Source of the DNA: Ottowia sp. SB7-C50
Lineage (GTDB): Bacteria; Pseudomonadota; Gammaproteobacteria; Burkholderiales; Burkholderiaceae_C
DNA length: 64,000 nucleotides
NCBI RefSeq assembly: GCF_033110285.1
Contig: NZ_CP136995.1
Coordinates: forward strand, 2,356,001-2,420,000
Reading direction: 5' to 3'
The position numbers were made by a program, and so were the translations under genes. This document shows positions 45,825 to 55,069 of this stretch, piece by piece. The notes below the pieces were generated by a model. It ran no database searches, was not told the origin of the DNA, and saw only the letters and a list, made by a program, of their open reading frames with translations. The number at the start of each line of letters is the position of its first letter. Within the stretch, counting starts at the first letter, position 1.

Positions 45825-46093
45825 CAGCGAAGCCGCCGCCCCGCGCAAAGCGCGTCGGCATCGGCGCGCGTCCGCCTGCGAATCCGCACGCCGAGGCGTG
45901 GATTCGCCAGGGCGACGCCGATGCGCTGGGCAAAGGCGACCTCTACACGGCTCGCCTGACCCTCGACATCACGCCCGCGATGCGGGCGCGCATCAAGGTC
46001 TCGGCCTTCACGCAGGGCGTGACCGTGGCCGACCTGCTGCGCGGCCTGCTGGAGCGCGAGTTTCCAGAACACCGCAGGGAGAACACGCCATGA
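45821..46093 (+). CDS. Small ribbon-helix-helix-like partner of ParA
   Basis: The 90-residue basic protein (MTAKPPPRAKRVGIGARPPA...) ends with LYTARLTLDITPAMRARIKV and SAFTQGVTVADLLRGLLERE, a strand-helix-helix pattern like CopG/RHH DNA-binding proteins. Its ATG overlaps the parA stop (ATGA). The position suggests the centromere-binding partner of ParA; the sequence pattern supports DNA binding but not the target. Confidence 0.75.
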   Translation: MTAKPPPRAKRVGIGARPPANPHAEAWIRQGDADALGKGDLYTARLTLDITPAMRARIKVSAFTQGVTVADLLRGLLEREFPEHRRENTP

Positions 46094-46635
46094 CTGCATC
46101 CGCTTCGTCTGCCCTCGCGCCTGTTGCCATCGCGGCCACGGCTGCGCTCGCAGCAGCTTCCGGCCAGCCCGCCAGCACGCCGCTGACGCGCGTGGCGCTG
46201 GCCTACATCGAGGCCCGCTTCAAGCTCTACCTGCGCTTCGGCGAACCCGCGCGCACGCACCAGCTCGACCGCTGGCGGCGCAGCGCGGTGTTCCTGCCGG
46301 GCGCCGTGTTCTGCCGCATCCGCTGGCAGGCCAACGACTATGGCACCGTGCGCTGGCAGCTCATGGTGATGCAGGCTTGCACGCCGCTGGACGTGGCGCA
46401 GCGCATCCCTGGCGTGCAGCCGGGCGCGCGCCTGCTGCTACACGCCGAGGGCGACGGGCAAGTTCGCGCTGTGCTGGAACGCATTGACGCCATCGAGGCG
46501 CTGGGCATCGCGCCCGCCGCCGTCTCGCCCGCGTACTGGCGCACGCTGGGCAACCGGCTCGCCGCGCGCCTGCCGCTGCCCGAATACACCGCCGAGCGGC
46601 ACGCCGCCTGGCTGACCGGGAGGGCGCTGTCATGA
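46090..46635 (+). CDS. DUF2840 protein
   Basis: The 181-residue protein starts MTASASSALAPVAIAATAAL. It contains LTRVALAYIEARFKLYLRFG, HQLDRWRRSAVFLPGAVFCR and RWQANDYGTVRWQLMVMQA, the DUF2840 core of Tn4371-like ICEs. It is ATGA-coupled on both sides. The function is unknown but the gene is always near traF in these elements. Confidence 0.85.
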   Translation: MTASASSALAPVAIAATAALAAASGQPASTPLTRVALAYIEARFKLYLRFGEPARTHQLDRWRRSAVFLPGAVFCRIRWQANDYGTVRWQLMVMQACTPLDVAQRIPGVQPGARLLLHAEGDGQVRAVLERIDAIEALGIAPAAVSPAYWRTLGNRLAARLPLPEYTAERHAAWLTGRALS

Positions 46636-47231
46636 CGCTTCCATCCGCTGCTGCCGGTGCAACCGGCATTCCGCCGCGTCCTTGCTCGCGCCTGTACGCT
46701 CGCCTCGTGCTCGCGGGCCTGTCCGCCTGCGGCCTCGCTGCGGTGGCTTGGGCGTCCTTCGTGCATCCGTTGCCGCGTCTGATCTACAACCCGTCCGACA
46801 GTGTGGCGGTCGGCTGGTATCGCGTCGATCCGCTGGGCCACGGTGCCGGCTCGCTGCCACGTCCGTTGTCCGTTGGCAGCATCGTGCTGACCACGCTGCC
46901 GCCAGAGGCTGCCGCGCTGGCCGCGCAGCGCGGCTACCTGCCGGCGCGCGTGCCGCTGCTCAAGCGTGTGGGTGCGGTAGCTCCGCAGACTGTGTGCATC
47001 TTCGATGCGCTGGTCTGGATCGACGGCGTGCCAATGGCCGCCGTGCTGCCCGCCGACCGGCTGGGCCGTCCGCTGCCAGCGTGGCCGCAGTGCCGTCGCC
47101 TTGAACCCGGCGAACTGTTCCTGCTCAGTGAGACCAATCCGGCGTCATTCGACAGCCGGTATTTCGGGCCGGTCAGCGCACCCGCCGTGATCGGCGTCGC
47201 GCATCCGATCTGGCTGGAGTCTCGCCCATGA
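46632..47231 (+). CDS. traF: TraF-type S26 signal peptidase
   Basis: The 199-residue protein has an N-terminal membrane segment (about 24-44) and the S26 catalytic serine motif YNPSDSVAVGWYRVD, with the general-base lysine in VPLLKRVGAV. It matures the conjugative pilin, as TraF of RP4 does by cyclisation. Start overlaps DUF2840 (ATGA). Confidence 0.93.
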   Translation: MTLPSAAAGATGIPPRPCSRLYARLVLAGLSACGLAAVAWASFVHPLPRLIYNPSDSVAVGWYRVDPLGHGAGSLPRPLSVGSIVLTTLPPEAAALAAQRGYLPARVPLLKRVGAVAPQTVCIFDALVWIDGVPMAAVLPADRLGRPLPAWPQCRRLEPGELFLLSETNPASFDSRYFGPVSAPAVIGVAHPIWLESRP

Positions 47232-47680
47232 TGGCCGCCGATTCGCTGCACGTTGCCGTGCATCTCATCGTGCCATCGGACGTGCCGCTCCGGTGGCTCT
47301 CCGCATGTCGTCGCGCGTGCAGTGCCAGCGCATCCGCGCTGCACTTCGCGCTGCCTTCCCATGTGCAGGCGTCTTGCCTCGAACGCGCCCAGCCTGCGGC
47401 CCTCATCGCGCTGGTTCGCGCGTTCACCGGCGCGCTGGCTGCAAGCAGCGCAGCGCCGCCGGGCCGCCGCTGCACGGAGCGTCAGCGAGGGGCAAAGGCG
47501 GAAGGCAAGACAAAAGGGTGCGGCACCTGTCGGCCCGCAAAGCCAGTCTGCACGTGGGGGGTTGCGCGGCACGGAGCGGCTTCGCCGCCGTGCCGCTTGG
47601 GGCGCGAAGCCCGCGCCAATGCAGGCATGTCCGCGTGCTTCGCACGACCGGACACGCCAGAGCTTGCAGGGAGCGCAGCC
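47228..47680 (+). other. In-frame region before relaxase, possible oriT
   Basis: An ATG at 47228 overlaps the traF stop (ATGA), and its frame stays open for 151 codons straight into the relaxase. The first part (MMAADSLHVAVHLIVPSDVP...HFALPSHVQASCLERAQPAA) may be coding; from about 47480 the peptide looks non-coding. A hairpin with arms GCGGCACGG/CCGTGCCGC lies at 47566-47596. The region just before the relaxase gene is a plausible transfer origin, but no nic site can be named. Confidence 0.4.
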
Positions 47681-49666
47681 ATGACCGACCGCCGCGACGA
47701 TGATTTCCGCATCCGCCCCAGTGCCCCGAAGAACCGGGGCCAGGGCTTCGTCTCCAAGGTGCTCAAGCAGGCAGGCAGGGCCAGCAGCGGCAAGTCCTCG
47801 GTGCGCCGTCCTGGGGCGGCTGGCGGCGCCGGGAGGGGCACCGGCCAGCGGCCCGGCTCGCGCCTGGGACGCGGCCACACGGCAGCGCGCTTCGCGGGGG
47901 CGAAGCTCACGCCCATGTCGCGGCGCGTGGCCATCAAGACGCTGCTGGTCAATCAGCAGCGGGCCAGCCCGCAGTCGCTCGCCAAGCACCTGCGCTACAT
48001 CGAGCGCGATGGCGCGGGCCGCGATGGCGAGCCGGGGCAAGCCTACGGGCCGCAGACCGATGCCGCCGACCTCGAAGCCTTCAAGGAGCGCTGCGCCGAC
48101 GACCGGCATCATTTCCGCTTCATCCTCTCGCCCGAGGATGGCGCGGAACTGGAAGACTTGCGCACATATACCAGGCACCTCATGGGCCGCATGGAGGCCG
48201 ACCTGGGCACGCGGCTGGAATGGGTGGCGGTCGATCATTGGAACACCGACAACCCGCATACCCACCTGATCGTGCGCGGGCGCGACGACACCGGCAAAGA
48301 CCTCGTCATCGCCGGCGACTACATCGCCGATGGCTTCCGTCATCGCGCCGCCGAACTGGCGACCGAATGGCTGGGGCCGCGCACCGAGCTGGAGATCCAG
48401 CAGACCTTGACGCGCGAGGTGGATCAGGAGCGGTGGACGAGCCTGGATCGGACCCTCAAGCGCGAGCTGGGTGACGATGGCCTGGTGCATGTCGAACGCT
48501 TCAATGAGCCGAGATTGCAGCGCCAGCGCCTGCTGCTGATCGGTCGTCTGCAACGCTTGCAGCGCCTGGGCCTGGCCGACGAGATGCAGCCCGGCACCTG
48601 GGCCGTCCATGCCGACGCGGAGAAAACCTTGCGTGCTCTCGGCGAGCGCGGCGACATCATCCGCACCATGCAGCGGGCCATGCGCGGCGAACCGCGCGAA
48701 CTGGCGGTATTCGAGCCTGGGGACGATGGTCGAACCATTCTCGGCCGCGTGGCCGCGAAGGGGCTGGCCGACGAACTGCGCGACCGGGGGTATCTGGTCA
48801 TCGACGGCGTGGACGGCAAAGCCCACTACGTCGCGCTCAATGCCCGTGACGAGCTGGCGAACTATCCGACGGGCGCCGTGGTGGAAGTGAAGGGATCGGC
48901 TGACGTGCGCGCAGCCGATCGCAACATCGCCGCGCTGGCGAGCGATGGCCTGTACCGCGCCGACCATCATCTCGCCATCGCGCAAGGTCAGGCCACGCCC
49001 GACCGCGACCCGCACGAAGTCGTGGCGGTCCACGTCCGGCGCCTGGAAGCCCTGCGCCGAGCGGGCATCGTGGAGCGCGTGGCCGAGGGGCTATGGAAGG
49101 TGCCGGACGACCTGCCCGAGCGTGGCCGCCAGTACGACGCGCAGCGCCTGGGCGGCGTGGCCGTGGAGCTGAAATCGCACATACCCATCGAGCGGCAGGC
49201 CCGCGTGATCGGCGCCACCTGGCTCGACCAGCAACTGATCGGCGGCGGCAAGGGCCTAGGCGACCTGGGCTTTGGCGGCGAGGCCAAGCAGGCGATGCAG
49301 CAACGCGCCGACTTCCTGGCCGAACAGGGGCTGGCCGAGCGGCGGGGGCAGCGGGTGATCCTGGCACGCAACCTGCTGGGCACGTTGCGCAACCGGGAAC
49401 TGGCGCAGGTTGCCCAGGACATTGCCGCCGAAACCGGCCTGGCGCACCGCCCCACGGCAGACGGGCAGCGTGTGGCCGGCATCTACCGGCGCTCGGTCAT
49501 GCTCGCCAGCGGACGCTACGCCGTACTCGATGACGGCATGGGATTTAGCTTGGTGCCGTGGCGGTCGGTGATTGAACAGCGGCTGGGGCGGCAGATCGCC
49601 GCGACGGTGCGCAGCGGTGGGGTTTCATGGGAAATTGGGCGGCGGCCTGGGCTGTCCCGAGGCTAG
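47681..49666 (+). CDS. Relaxase/mobilisation nuclease, DUF3363 type
   Basis: The 661-residue relaxase (RlxS-like) starts ATG 47681 (MTDRRDDDFRIRPSAPKNRG). A basic N-terminus is followed by the nuclease domain with the histidine triad: H186 and NPHTHLIVRG (H193, H195). The C-terminal DUF3363 region is long. It cuts the transfer origin and leads the strand into the recipient. The next expected backbone genes (traR/traG, trb) are displaced by the metal cargo block that begins right after it. Confidence 0.93.
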   Translation: MTDRRDDDFRIRPSAPKNRGQGFVSKVLKQAGRASSGKSSVRRPGAAGGAGRGTGQRPGSRLGRGHTAARFAGAKLTPMSRRVAIKTLLVNQQRASPQSLAKHLRYIERDGAGRDGEPGQAYGPQTDAADLEAFKERCADDRHHFRFILSPEDGAELEDLRTYTRHLMGRMEADLGTRLEWVAVDHWNTDNPHTHLIVRGRDDTGKDLVIAGDYIADGFRHRAAELATEWLGPRTELEIQQTLTREVDQERWTSLDRTLKRELGDDGLVHVERFNEPRLQRQRLLLIGRLQRLQRLGLADEMQPGTWAVHADAEKTLRALGERGDIIRTMQRAMRGEPRELAVFEPGDDGRTILGRVAAKGLADELRDRGYLVIDGVDGKAHYVALNARDELANYPTGAVVEVKGSADVRAADRNIAALASDGLYRADHHLAIAQGQATPDRDPHEVVAVHVRRLEALRRAGIVERVAEGLWKVPDDLPERGRQYDAQRLGGVAVELKSHIPIERQARVIGATWLDQQLIGGGKGLGDLGFGGEAKQAMQQRADFLAEQGLAERRGQRVILARNLLGTLRNRELAQVAQDIAAETGLAHRPTADGQRVAGIYRRSVMLASGRYAVLDDGMGFSLVPWRSVIEQRLGRQIAATVRSGGVSWEIGRRPGLSRG

Positions 49667-49736
49667 TCAGGCCGACCCCAACGATCCCATAAAATGGATT
49701 CAACGCAGTCCACTGCAATCCCAACTGGGGGGGCCA

Positions 49737-50204
49737 TCAACCCCGGGAGTAGAAACGCAGGCGAGCATTGCGTTCGGCAGGCGATTCGTTCTGCAATTCG
49801 TTGATCACCTGTGCTCGCGTCTTGCCAGAGCCTGCGTCGGGTGTGGGTGTGCCGATCGGGTAATTACTTTCACCGTAGGAAAGGCGGCCTTGCTGCATGG
49901 CAGCCTTGGTTTCCGCAATCACCTGTGCTCGCGTCTTGCCAGAGCCTGCATCGGGTGTGGGCGTGCCGATCGGGTAATTACTTTCACCGTAGGAAAGGCG
50001 GCCTTGTTGCATGGCAGCCTTGGTTTCTGCAATCACCTGTGCTCGTGTCTTCTCGCTCTTGAAGTGCTCCGGGTGAACGATGACTCCGGTTTCGTTGTTG
50101 GCAGGGTGCTCGTATGCGGCCGAAGCCATCCCCGGAAGGCCCAGGGCGGCCACTGCGGCCGCGGCGGCGATCATGGAGGAGAGGGAGAGGCGTTGTTGGG
50201 TCAT
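49737..50204 (-). CDS. Secreted DUF4148 protein with internal duplication
   Basis: The 155-residue protein starts at ATG 50204 (MTQQRLSLSS...), preceded by AGGAG. A signal peptide ends near GMASAAYEHPANN. It has three KTRAQVI units. The block KTRAQVIAETKAAMQQGRLS...TPTPDAGSG occurs twice in tandem with nearly identical DNA, a 114-bp duplication. DUF4148 proteins are small periplasmic proteins of unknown function, common in Burkholderiales. A related single-unit gene is at 55897-56232. Confidence 0.88.
   Translation of the reverse strand: MTQQRLSLSSMIAAAAAVAALGLPGMASAAYEHPANNETGVIVHPEHFKSEKTRAQVIAETKAAMQQGRLSYGESNYPIGTPTPDAGSGKTRAQVIAETKAAMQQGRLSYGESNYPIGTPTPDAGSGKTRAQVINELQNESPAERNARLRFYSRG
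49809..50036. repeat. 114-bp tandem duplication in DUF4148 gene
   Basis: The block starting CACCTGTGCTCGCGTCTTGC occurs twice in a row, with only a few substitutions between the copies. The end point is estimated from the repeat pattern. Recent origin is likely. The unit length is a multiple of three, so the frame is kept. Confidence 0.85.
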
Positions 50205-50329
50205 GGTCAAAGCTCCTGACGAGGTTGGATGAAACTTGCATCTCTAATGCCTTGGGCGGGCGTTGAGGAGATGTGTTCATGGTAGAAACCCCTACCCAAC
50301 AGAACCCAGACAACCCGATGACATTGTTG

Positions 50330-50564
50330 TCAGCTTCGGGGCTTGGCAACGCGATGCGGAAACACCAGAGCGAAGCAGGTTCGCCCCCTGGCCCGAGGTC
50401 GCCGTGACCTGGCCGGCATGGGCCTCGGCGATGGCCCGCGTGATGGGCACACCCAGCCCGGAGCCGTCGGAATCCGGATGGGCCCTGGAAGCATCGGCGC
50501 GGTAGAAGCGGTTGAACAGCCGGGGCAGGGTCTTGGCATCGATGTCGGCGCCGGTGCTTTCCAC
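50330..50564 (-). pseudogene. C-terminal remnant of a sensor histidine kinase
   Basis: The frame encodes VESTGADIDAKTLPRLFNRF, then YRADASRAHPDSDGSGLGVP and ITRAIAEAHAGQVTATSGQG. These are the ATP-binding domain boxes (N/G1/F/G2 end) of a metal-sensing kinase. Everything N-terminal is missing and the last residues (FALVFPHRVAKPRS) are in another frame. It is a dead fragment beside a DUF4148 gene, comparable to the intact kinase set at 53717-55752 with its own DUF4148 gene. Confidence 0.75.
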
Positions 50565-50569
50565 GGCTA

Positions 50570-50833
50570 TTGGCCTATAGGCGCATTCCGTTGGATGAAG
50601 TTCTGCGCTTCCCATTGGCATTGGGTGACCCGGCAAACTGCGAAGGGTACGCGCGCCAAGTGGATCACTTCCAGCGCCAACAGACCGCGCTGGAACCGTT
50701 GATCGCGCACCGGGTGGCGACATTCGATGTCATGATGACACTGGTTTCCGTAGGGCTGGCCCTGGGACTGGTAGGCGCTGCGCGCATTGCATCCAGCCGC
50801 AGCAGTGAGGCCGGTATGCCGGGCATGGCTTGA
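50570..50833 (+). pseudogene. Possible fragment of a membrane protein gene
   Basis: The frame contains IPLDEVLRFPLALGDPANCE, QVDHFQRQQTALEPLIAHRV and a hydrophobic segment MMTLVSVGLALGLVGAARIA. It looks coding but has no good start (only a TTG) and lies among remnants. I do not recognise it with confidence; it may be the 3' part of a longer gene. Confidence 0.35.
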
Positions 50834-50978
50834 CAAAATCAACGTCGAGTTTTGACGGTGCCATTTCAAACCCTGAAGTCAACGCAATGTCAAGCAGATG
50901 TGCTGCAACCGACTCTAGCCCTTGGCCGAACCGCGATGACTGGCCCAGATGGCGACAGTCTATGCGCCGCTGTACCCC

Positions 50979-51422
50979 TCAGTGCGCGCCATGCACATGA
51001 CGTCGCCTAGCTAGCTCCGGCCCCGCCGCAGCCGCGGTGTCGAGGCCACTGAGGATGCCGCATTCGGTGACCGCATGCGGTGCGATGCAGCGCGCGCGCA
51101 ACGCCTTGAGGTCTGCCTCAAGCGCGCGAAGTTCCCGGATGCGCTGCGCGACGTGGCCGATGTGTTCGTCGAGCAACGTGTTGATGTCGCCACAATCCTG
51201 CGCGGGTGATTCCCGCAGCGCGAGCAGCGCGCGGATTTCGTCGAGGGTCATGTCGAGGTTGCGGCACTGCCGGACAAATGCCAGCCGCTCGACATGGACC
51301 GGCAAGTACATACGGTAGTTGTTTTCGGCACGCGCCGGAGGCGGCAGCAGACCTTCGCGCTCGTAGAAGCGGATGGTTTCAACGGGCGTTCCCGTGGCTT
51401 CGGCCAAGATTCCAATCTTCAT
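50979..51422 (-). CDS. cadR: Cd/Pb-responsive MerR-type regulator
   Basis: The 147-residue MerR protein starts MKIGILAEATGTPVETIRFY. It has the winged HTH, a dimerisation helix and the cysteines of CadR/PbrR: AQDCGDIN (C77), ARCIAPHAVTEC (C112, C119). A His-containing tail follows (RRHVHGAH). I chose the ATG at 51422. It is divergent from cadA and should activate the cadA promoter when it binds cadmium, lead or zinc. Confidence 0.93.
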   Translation of the reverse strand: MKIGILAEATGTPVETIRFYEREGLLPPPARAENNYRMYLPVHVERLAFVRQCRNLDMTLDEIRALLALRESPAQDCGDINTLLDEHIGHVAQRIRELRALEADLKALRARCIAPHAVTECGILSGLDTAAAAGPELARRRHVHGAH

Positions 51423-51461
51423 CAGCAGCCCCTTTCCGCCTGTCTTCAAGGCAGTATGGGC

Positions 51462-51492
51462 TTGACTCTACACCGACTACAGGGTTTGCAAT
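51462..51492 (+). promoter_or_regulatory. MerR-type cadA promoter/operator
   Basis: TTGACT (-35) and TGCAAT (-10) are 19 bp apart, the long spacer of MerR-family promoters. The spacer holds an imperfect dyad, CTCTACACCGACTACAGGGT, for CadR. Confidence 0.75.
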
Positions 51493-51516
51493 ATGGGAAA
51501 GGTTAAAGGATCGTCC

Positions 51517-53757
51517 ATGAAAAACACTCACACTGACCAAGATTATGCGGACGCTCGCAGCAACGATTGCTGCGGCGCCTGCTCCATCGACACGGCACCT
51601 ATTTCCCGTGTTCCGACCGCCACGCGCGGCCGCAGTTTTCGTATCGCCACGATGGATTGCGCGGCGGAAGAGTCGGAAATCCGCCGAGCTCTCGACGGAG
51701 TTCCAGGTATCCGTGGGCTGCGCTTTCAACTCGGCCAGCGGATGCTGACCGTCGATGCTGACGAACCGTCCATTGCGCCAGCGCTGGAGGCCATTCGCAA
51801 GGTGGGGTTTGACCCCCAGCCGGTCGTTGCGGCAGGCGCAGGACAGGTGCATTCGGAGGAAGGCGGCCACGATCACGAAGGCGTCCGAGGCCAATTGCCC
51901 AAGCTGGCTGCCGCGCTGATCATGGCCATCGCTGCCGAGTTGATCGGGTATTTCGCACCGGAGACCGCAATCTGGCGCGCCGCTGGCCTCGCCGTGGCGG
52001 CGGTAGCGATCTGGCTAGCCGGCTTTGATGTCTACAAGAAGGGACTGACGGCCCTGCGGCATGGTCGCCTGAACATCAATGCGCTGATGACTGTCGCGGT
52101 GACAGGCGCGTTTGCGATCGGCCAGTGGCCCGAGGCTGCGATGGTGATGGCGCTGTATGCCATCGCTGAGGCGATCGAGGCGCGGGCAGTCGATCGCGCG
52201 CGCAATGCGATCAAGGGCCTGTTGGAGATGGCGCCTGAGCAGGCATCGGTGAGGCAAGTCGATGGCAGTTGGACTACCCTGCCGGTGGCCGAGATCGCCG
52301 TCAGTGCAGTGCTGCGCGTGAAACCCGGTGAGCGCGTGCCAATGGATGGTGTGGTGCGCTCCGGTCAGACGAGCATTAACCAGGCCCCTGTCACCGGCGA
52401 GAGTATTCCTGTCGACAAGACGGCTGGCGATACCGTCTTTGCAGGCACGATCAACGAGTCGGGCACTTTCGAGTTCGAAGTCACGGCCCTCGCATCGGAA
52501 TCAACGCTTGCGCGCATCATCCACGCTGTCGAAGTAGCGCAATCGACGCGCGCGCCTACGCAGGGCTTCGTCGACCGGTTCGCGGCTGTCTATACGCCAG
52601 CCATCTTCGTGCTCGCGCTGGCGGTCGCGTTGCTCGGACCATGGCTGCTGGACTGGACCTGGATGCAGGCCATCTACAAGGCGCTCGTGCTGCTGGTCAT
52701 TGCCTGTCCGTGTGCGTTGGTGATCTCGACACCGGTGACTATTGTCAGTGGGCTCGCGGCAGCCGCCCGCCGCGGCATTCTCATCAAAGGAGGTATTTAC
52801 CTTGAAGAGGCGCGCAAGCTCAAGGCGATTGCGCTGGACAAGACCGGCACGATCACCGAGGGCAAGCCGAGGCTGGTGGACTGGGCCGTCGTCGATTCGC
52901 AGACGGAGTCGGCGGACGCGGAACACGTCGCCGTGGTGTTGGCCAGCCATTCCGACCATCCAGTCTCGCGCGCGATCGCGGCCGGACTGAAGCCGAATGG
53001 CGTCGAAGCGAAGAATTTCACGGCGCTGGCGGGGCGCGGTGCACAAGCAGAGGTCAGCGGCGTGAGCTATGTGCTCGGCAACCACCGTTTGATCGAAGAG
53101 CGCGGACAGTGCTCACCGGCGCTGGAGGAACGGCTGAAGCAGCACGAAGAGGCAGGCCGAACCGTCACGCTGTTGGCCAGTCCGGAGCGGGTCATCGCGT
53201 TGTTTGCCGTCGCTGACACCATCAAGCCTTCGTCTCGTGAGGCGGTCGCATCGCTGCAAGCGCTGGGCATCACTCCCGTCATGCTGACAGGCGACAACCA
53301 AGCCACGGCCACGGCTGTAGCACACGAAGCCGGCATCGAGCAGGCACGCGGCAATCTACTGCCCGAGGACAAGCTGGAAGCCATCAGGGCCTTGCAGCGA
53401 GACCTGGGGCCGACCGCGATGACCGGCGACGGCATCAACGACGCGCCCGCGCTGGCCCAGGCCGACATCGGCGTGGCGATGGGTGCGGCCGGAACCGACA
53501 CAGCAATGGAAGCAGCCGACGTGGTCGTGATGAACGACGACCTGCGACGCATTGCCGAGACAGTGAAGCTCTCGCGATCGACGCACGCGGTGTTGTGGCA
53601 GAACATCACGCTGGCGCTTGGTATCAAGGCCGTCTTCCTCGTGCTTGCCCTTTTTGGCGGAGCAACGATGTGGATGGCCGTCTTCGCCGATATGGGAGCC
53701 AGCCTGCTGGTTGTGCTCAACGGGTTGCGGCTTCTGGGTGCGGTGCAGAAGGCTTGA
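51517..53757 (+). CDS. cadA: Cd/Zn/Pb-exporting P1B-ATPase
   Basis: The 746-residue metal pump starts at ATG 51517. The N-terminus has Cys-rich NDCCGACS and a metal-binding domain with MDCAAEE (C48), typical of Zn/Cd/Pb pumps. TGES (293-296), the CPC motif IACPCALV (397-399), DKTGT (441-445) and GDGINDAPAL follow. It exports metal from cytoplasm to periplasm. Its 3' end overlaps the end of the convergent kinase gene by 41 bp. Confidence 0.95.
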   Translation: MKNTHTDQDYADARSNDCCGACSIDTAPISRVPTATRGRSFRIATMDCAAEESEIRRALDGVPGIRGLRFQLGQRMLTVDADEPSIAPALEAIRKVGFDPQPVVAAGAGQVHSEEGGHDHEGVRGQLPKLAAALIMAIAAELIGYFAPETAIWRAAGLAVAAVAIWLAGFDVYKKGLTALRHGRLNINALMTVAVTGAFAIGQWPEAAMVMALYAIAEAIEARAVDRARNAIKGLLEMAPEQASVRQVDGSWTTLPVAEIAVSAVLRVKPGERVPMDGVVRSGQTSINQAPVTGESIPVDKTAGDTVFAGTINESGTFEFEVTALASESTLARIIHAVEVAQSTRAPTQGFVDRFAAVYTPAIFVLALAVALLGPWLLDWTWMQAIYKALVLLVIACPCALVISTPVTIVSGLAAAARRGILIKGGIYLEEARKLKAIALDKTGTITEGKPRLVDWAVVDSQTESADAEHVAVVLASHSDHPVSRAIAAGLKPNGVEAKNFTALAGRGAQAEVSGVSYVLGNHRLIEERGQCSPALEERLKQHEEAGRTVTLLASPERVIALFAVADTIKPSSREAVASLQALGITPVMLTGDNQATATAVAHEAGIEQARGNLLPEDKLEAIRALQRDLGPTAMTGDGINDAPALAQADIGVAMGAAGTDTAMEAADVVVMNDDLRRIAETVKLSRSTHAVLWQNITLALGIKAVFLVLALFGGATMWMAVFADMGASLLVVLNGLRLLGAVQKA

Positions 53758-55069
53758 AAGGGTCAGGCACCGTGAGTCCGATGGACGTGACGCCACCGTT
53801 TGATTCCGCCACGGTCCGCCCTCCGTGCATGCGAGCGATGGCGGCCACGATGGCCAAGCCCAGTCCGTGATTGCGGGCGGCGTTCGACCGCGCTGCATCC
53901 GCCCGGTAGAAGCGGTGGAACAGGTAGGGTAGATGTTCAGTCGGAATGGTGTGACCTTGGTTCACCACCCGTAGGGCCACCTCGTCGTCCAGCCGGTCGA
54001 TCTGCACCAAGATGGTGCTGCGCTGATGCGCGTGCCGGGTTGCGTTGCCGATCAGGTTGGATAGCGCGCGCTGCAGCAGGCGCACGTCGGCCGTGCATGT
54101 GGCATCGCCGTCGATACGGACTTGAAGACCGGCTTCCTCGATGGCCGCCTCGTGCAAGTCCACCACCGCGCCCGCAACATCGGCCAGGCTGTCGACGTGT
54201 TCGCGGCGGGCCTCGGCTCCGCGGTCGGCCTGCGACAGGAAGAGCATGTCCTGCACGATCATCGACATGCGCTGGAGGTCTTCGAGATGCGAACCCAGTA
54301 CATCCCGAAGCGCGTCGGCGTCGCGTGCCTTGCGCAAAGCGATCTCGGTGCCTCCCATCAAGGTTGCTAACGGCGTGAACAGTTCATGGGCAACATCGGC
54401 ATTGAATGCTTCCAATTGTTCATAGGCCTTGTGCAGACGCTTCAGCAACTCATTGACATGGGCCACCAGCGGAACCAGTTCGTCGGGTTGAGCGGAGCCA
54501 TCCAGAGGCTGGTGCAGGGTATCGGCCTCCAGTGCTTGGATTTGTGCCGAAAGATCGTGTACTGGACGCAGCCCGATTTGCACCAGCGTGAATCCACCGA
54601 CGGCAATCACCACTGTCCCAGCAAGCGCCGCCGTGACCAGCGTGCGGGCTAAGCGCTCAAGCACGCGATCGTCCTCGCTGGCGTCCAGGATCAGCACCGC
54701 CTGGATGGAGGTGGTGCCGTTCGTGGCCTCGAACCGCATGTCGATCGTGCGGTGATCCATTGGAACGGCTGAACTGGCATAAAGAACACTGCCGTCGGCA
54801 CCGCTCAGGATCACCATCACGTCCTGCTGGCCGACCATGGCGTCATTGAGCTTGTGCGTAAGCGTGTCGTTGTCCAACTCTCCCGCCTCGGCAATGAGAT
54901 GGCTCACTTGGAGCTGCTTCTGCCGCAGCGTGTCCATCTGCCGCTCCTTGAAACTCAGTGCGGTGACGGTGTAGACGCCCAAGCAGATCAAGGCGAGTCC
55001 GGCCAGCGTAAGAAAGGCGAGCCAGCGGGCAAGCCGCCGTCCTAGTGATCCGGCAGGCCGCAGTCTCAC
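53717..55069 (-). CDS. Heavy-metal-type sensor histidine kinase
   Basis: The 450-residue membrane kinase has two membrane segments (about 10-35 and 145-170) around a periplasmic sensor domain, a HAMP domain (about 170-222) and an H-box VAHELFTPLATL. The usual arginine after HEL is F here. GNATRHAHQRS and HGLGLAIVAAIARMHGG are the ATP-binding boxes. The start is GTG 55069, overlapping the regulator stop (GTGA). It resembles CzcS/CusS; the signal is probably a metal ion. Confidence 0.9.
   Translation of the reverse strand: MRLRPAGSLGRRLARWLAFLTLAGLALICLGVYTVTALSFKERQMDTLRQKQLQVSHLIAEAGELDNDTLTHKLNDAMVGQQDVMVILSGADGSVLYASSAVPMDHRTIDMRFEATNGTTSIQAVLILDASEDDRVLERLARTLVTAALAGTVVIAVGGFTLVQIGLRPVHDLSAQIQALEADTLHQPLDGSAQPDELVPLVAHVNELLKRLHKAYEQLEAFNADVAHELFTPLATLMGGTEIALRKARDADALRDVLGSHLEDLQRMSMIVQDMLFLSQADRGAEARREHVDSLADVAGAVVDLHEAAIEEAGLQVRIDGDATCTADVRLLQRALSNLIGNATRHAHQRSTILVQIDRLDDEVALRVVNQGHTIPTEHLPYLFHRFYRADAARSNAARNHGLGLAIVAAIARMHGGRTVAESNGGVTSIGLTVPDPFKPSAPHPEAATR

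Noticed and set aside
46934..49033. Long minus-strand open frame opposite the relaxase
   Set aside because: Antisense shadow of the relaxase and traF genes with no recognisable protein motif.
49809..50036. Direct repeats as a CRISPR or integron-like array
   Set aside because: They are a tandem duplication within the DUF4148 coding sequence and keep its frame.
53717..55069. Kinase inactive because the H-box reads HELFTP rather than HELRTP
   Set aside because: The phospho-accepting histidine and all ATP-binding boxes are intact; the arginine is not strictly required.
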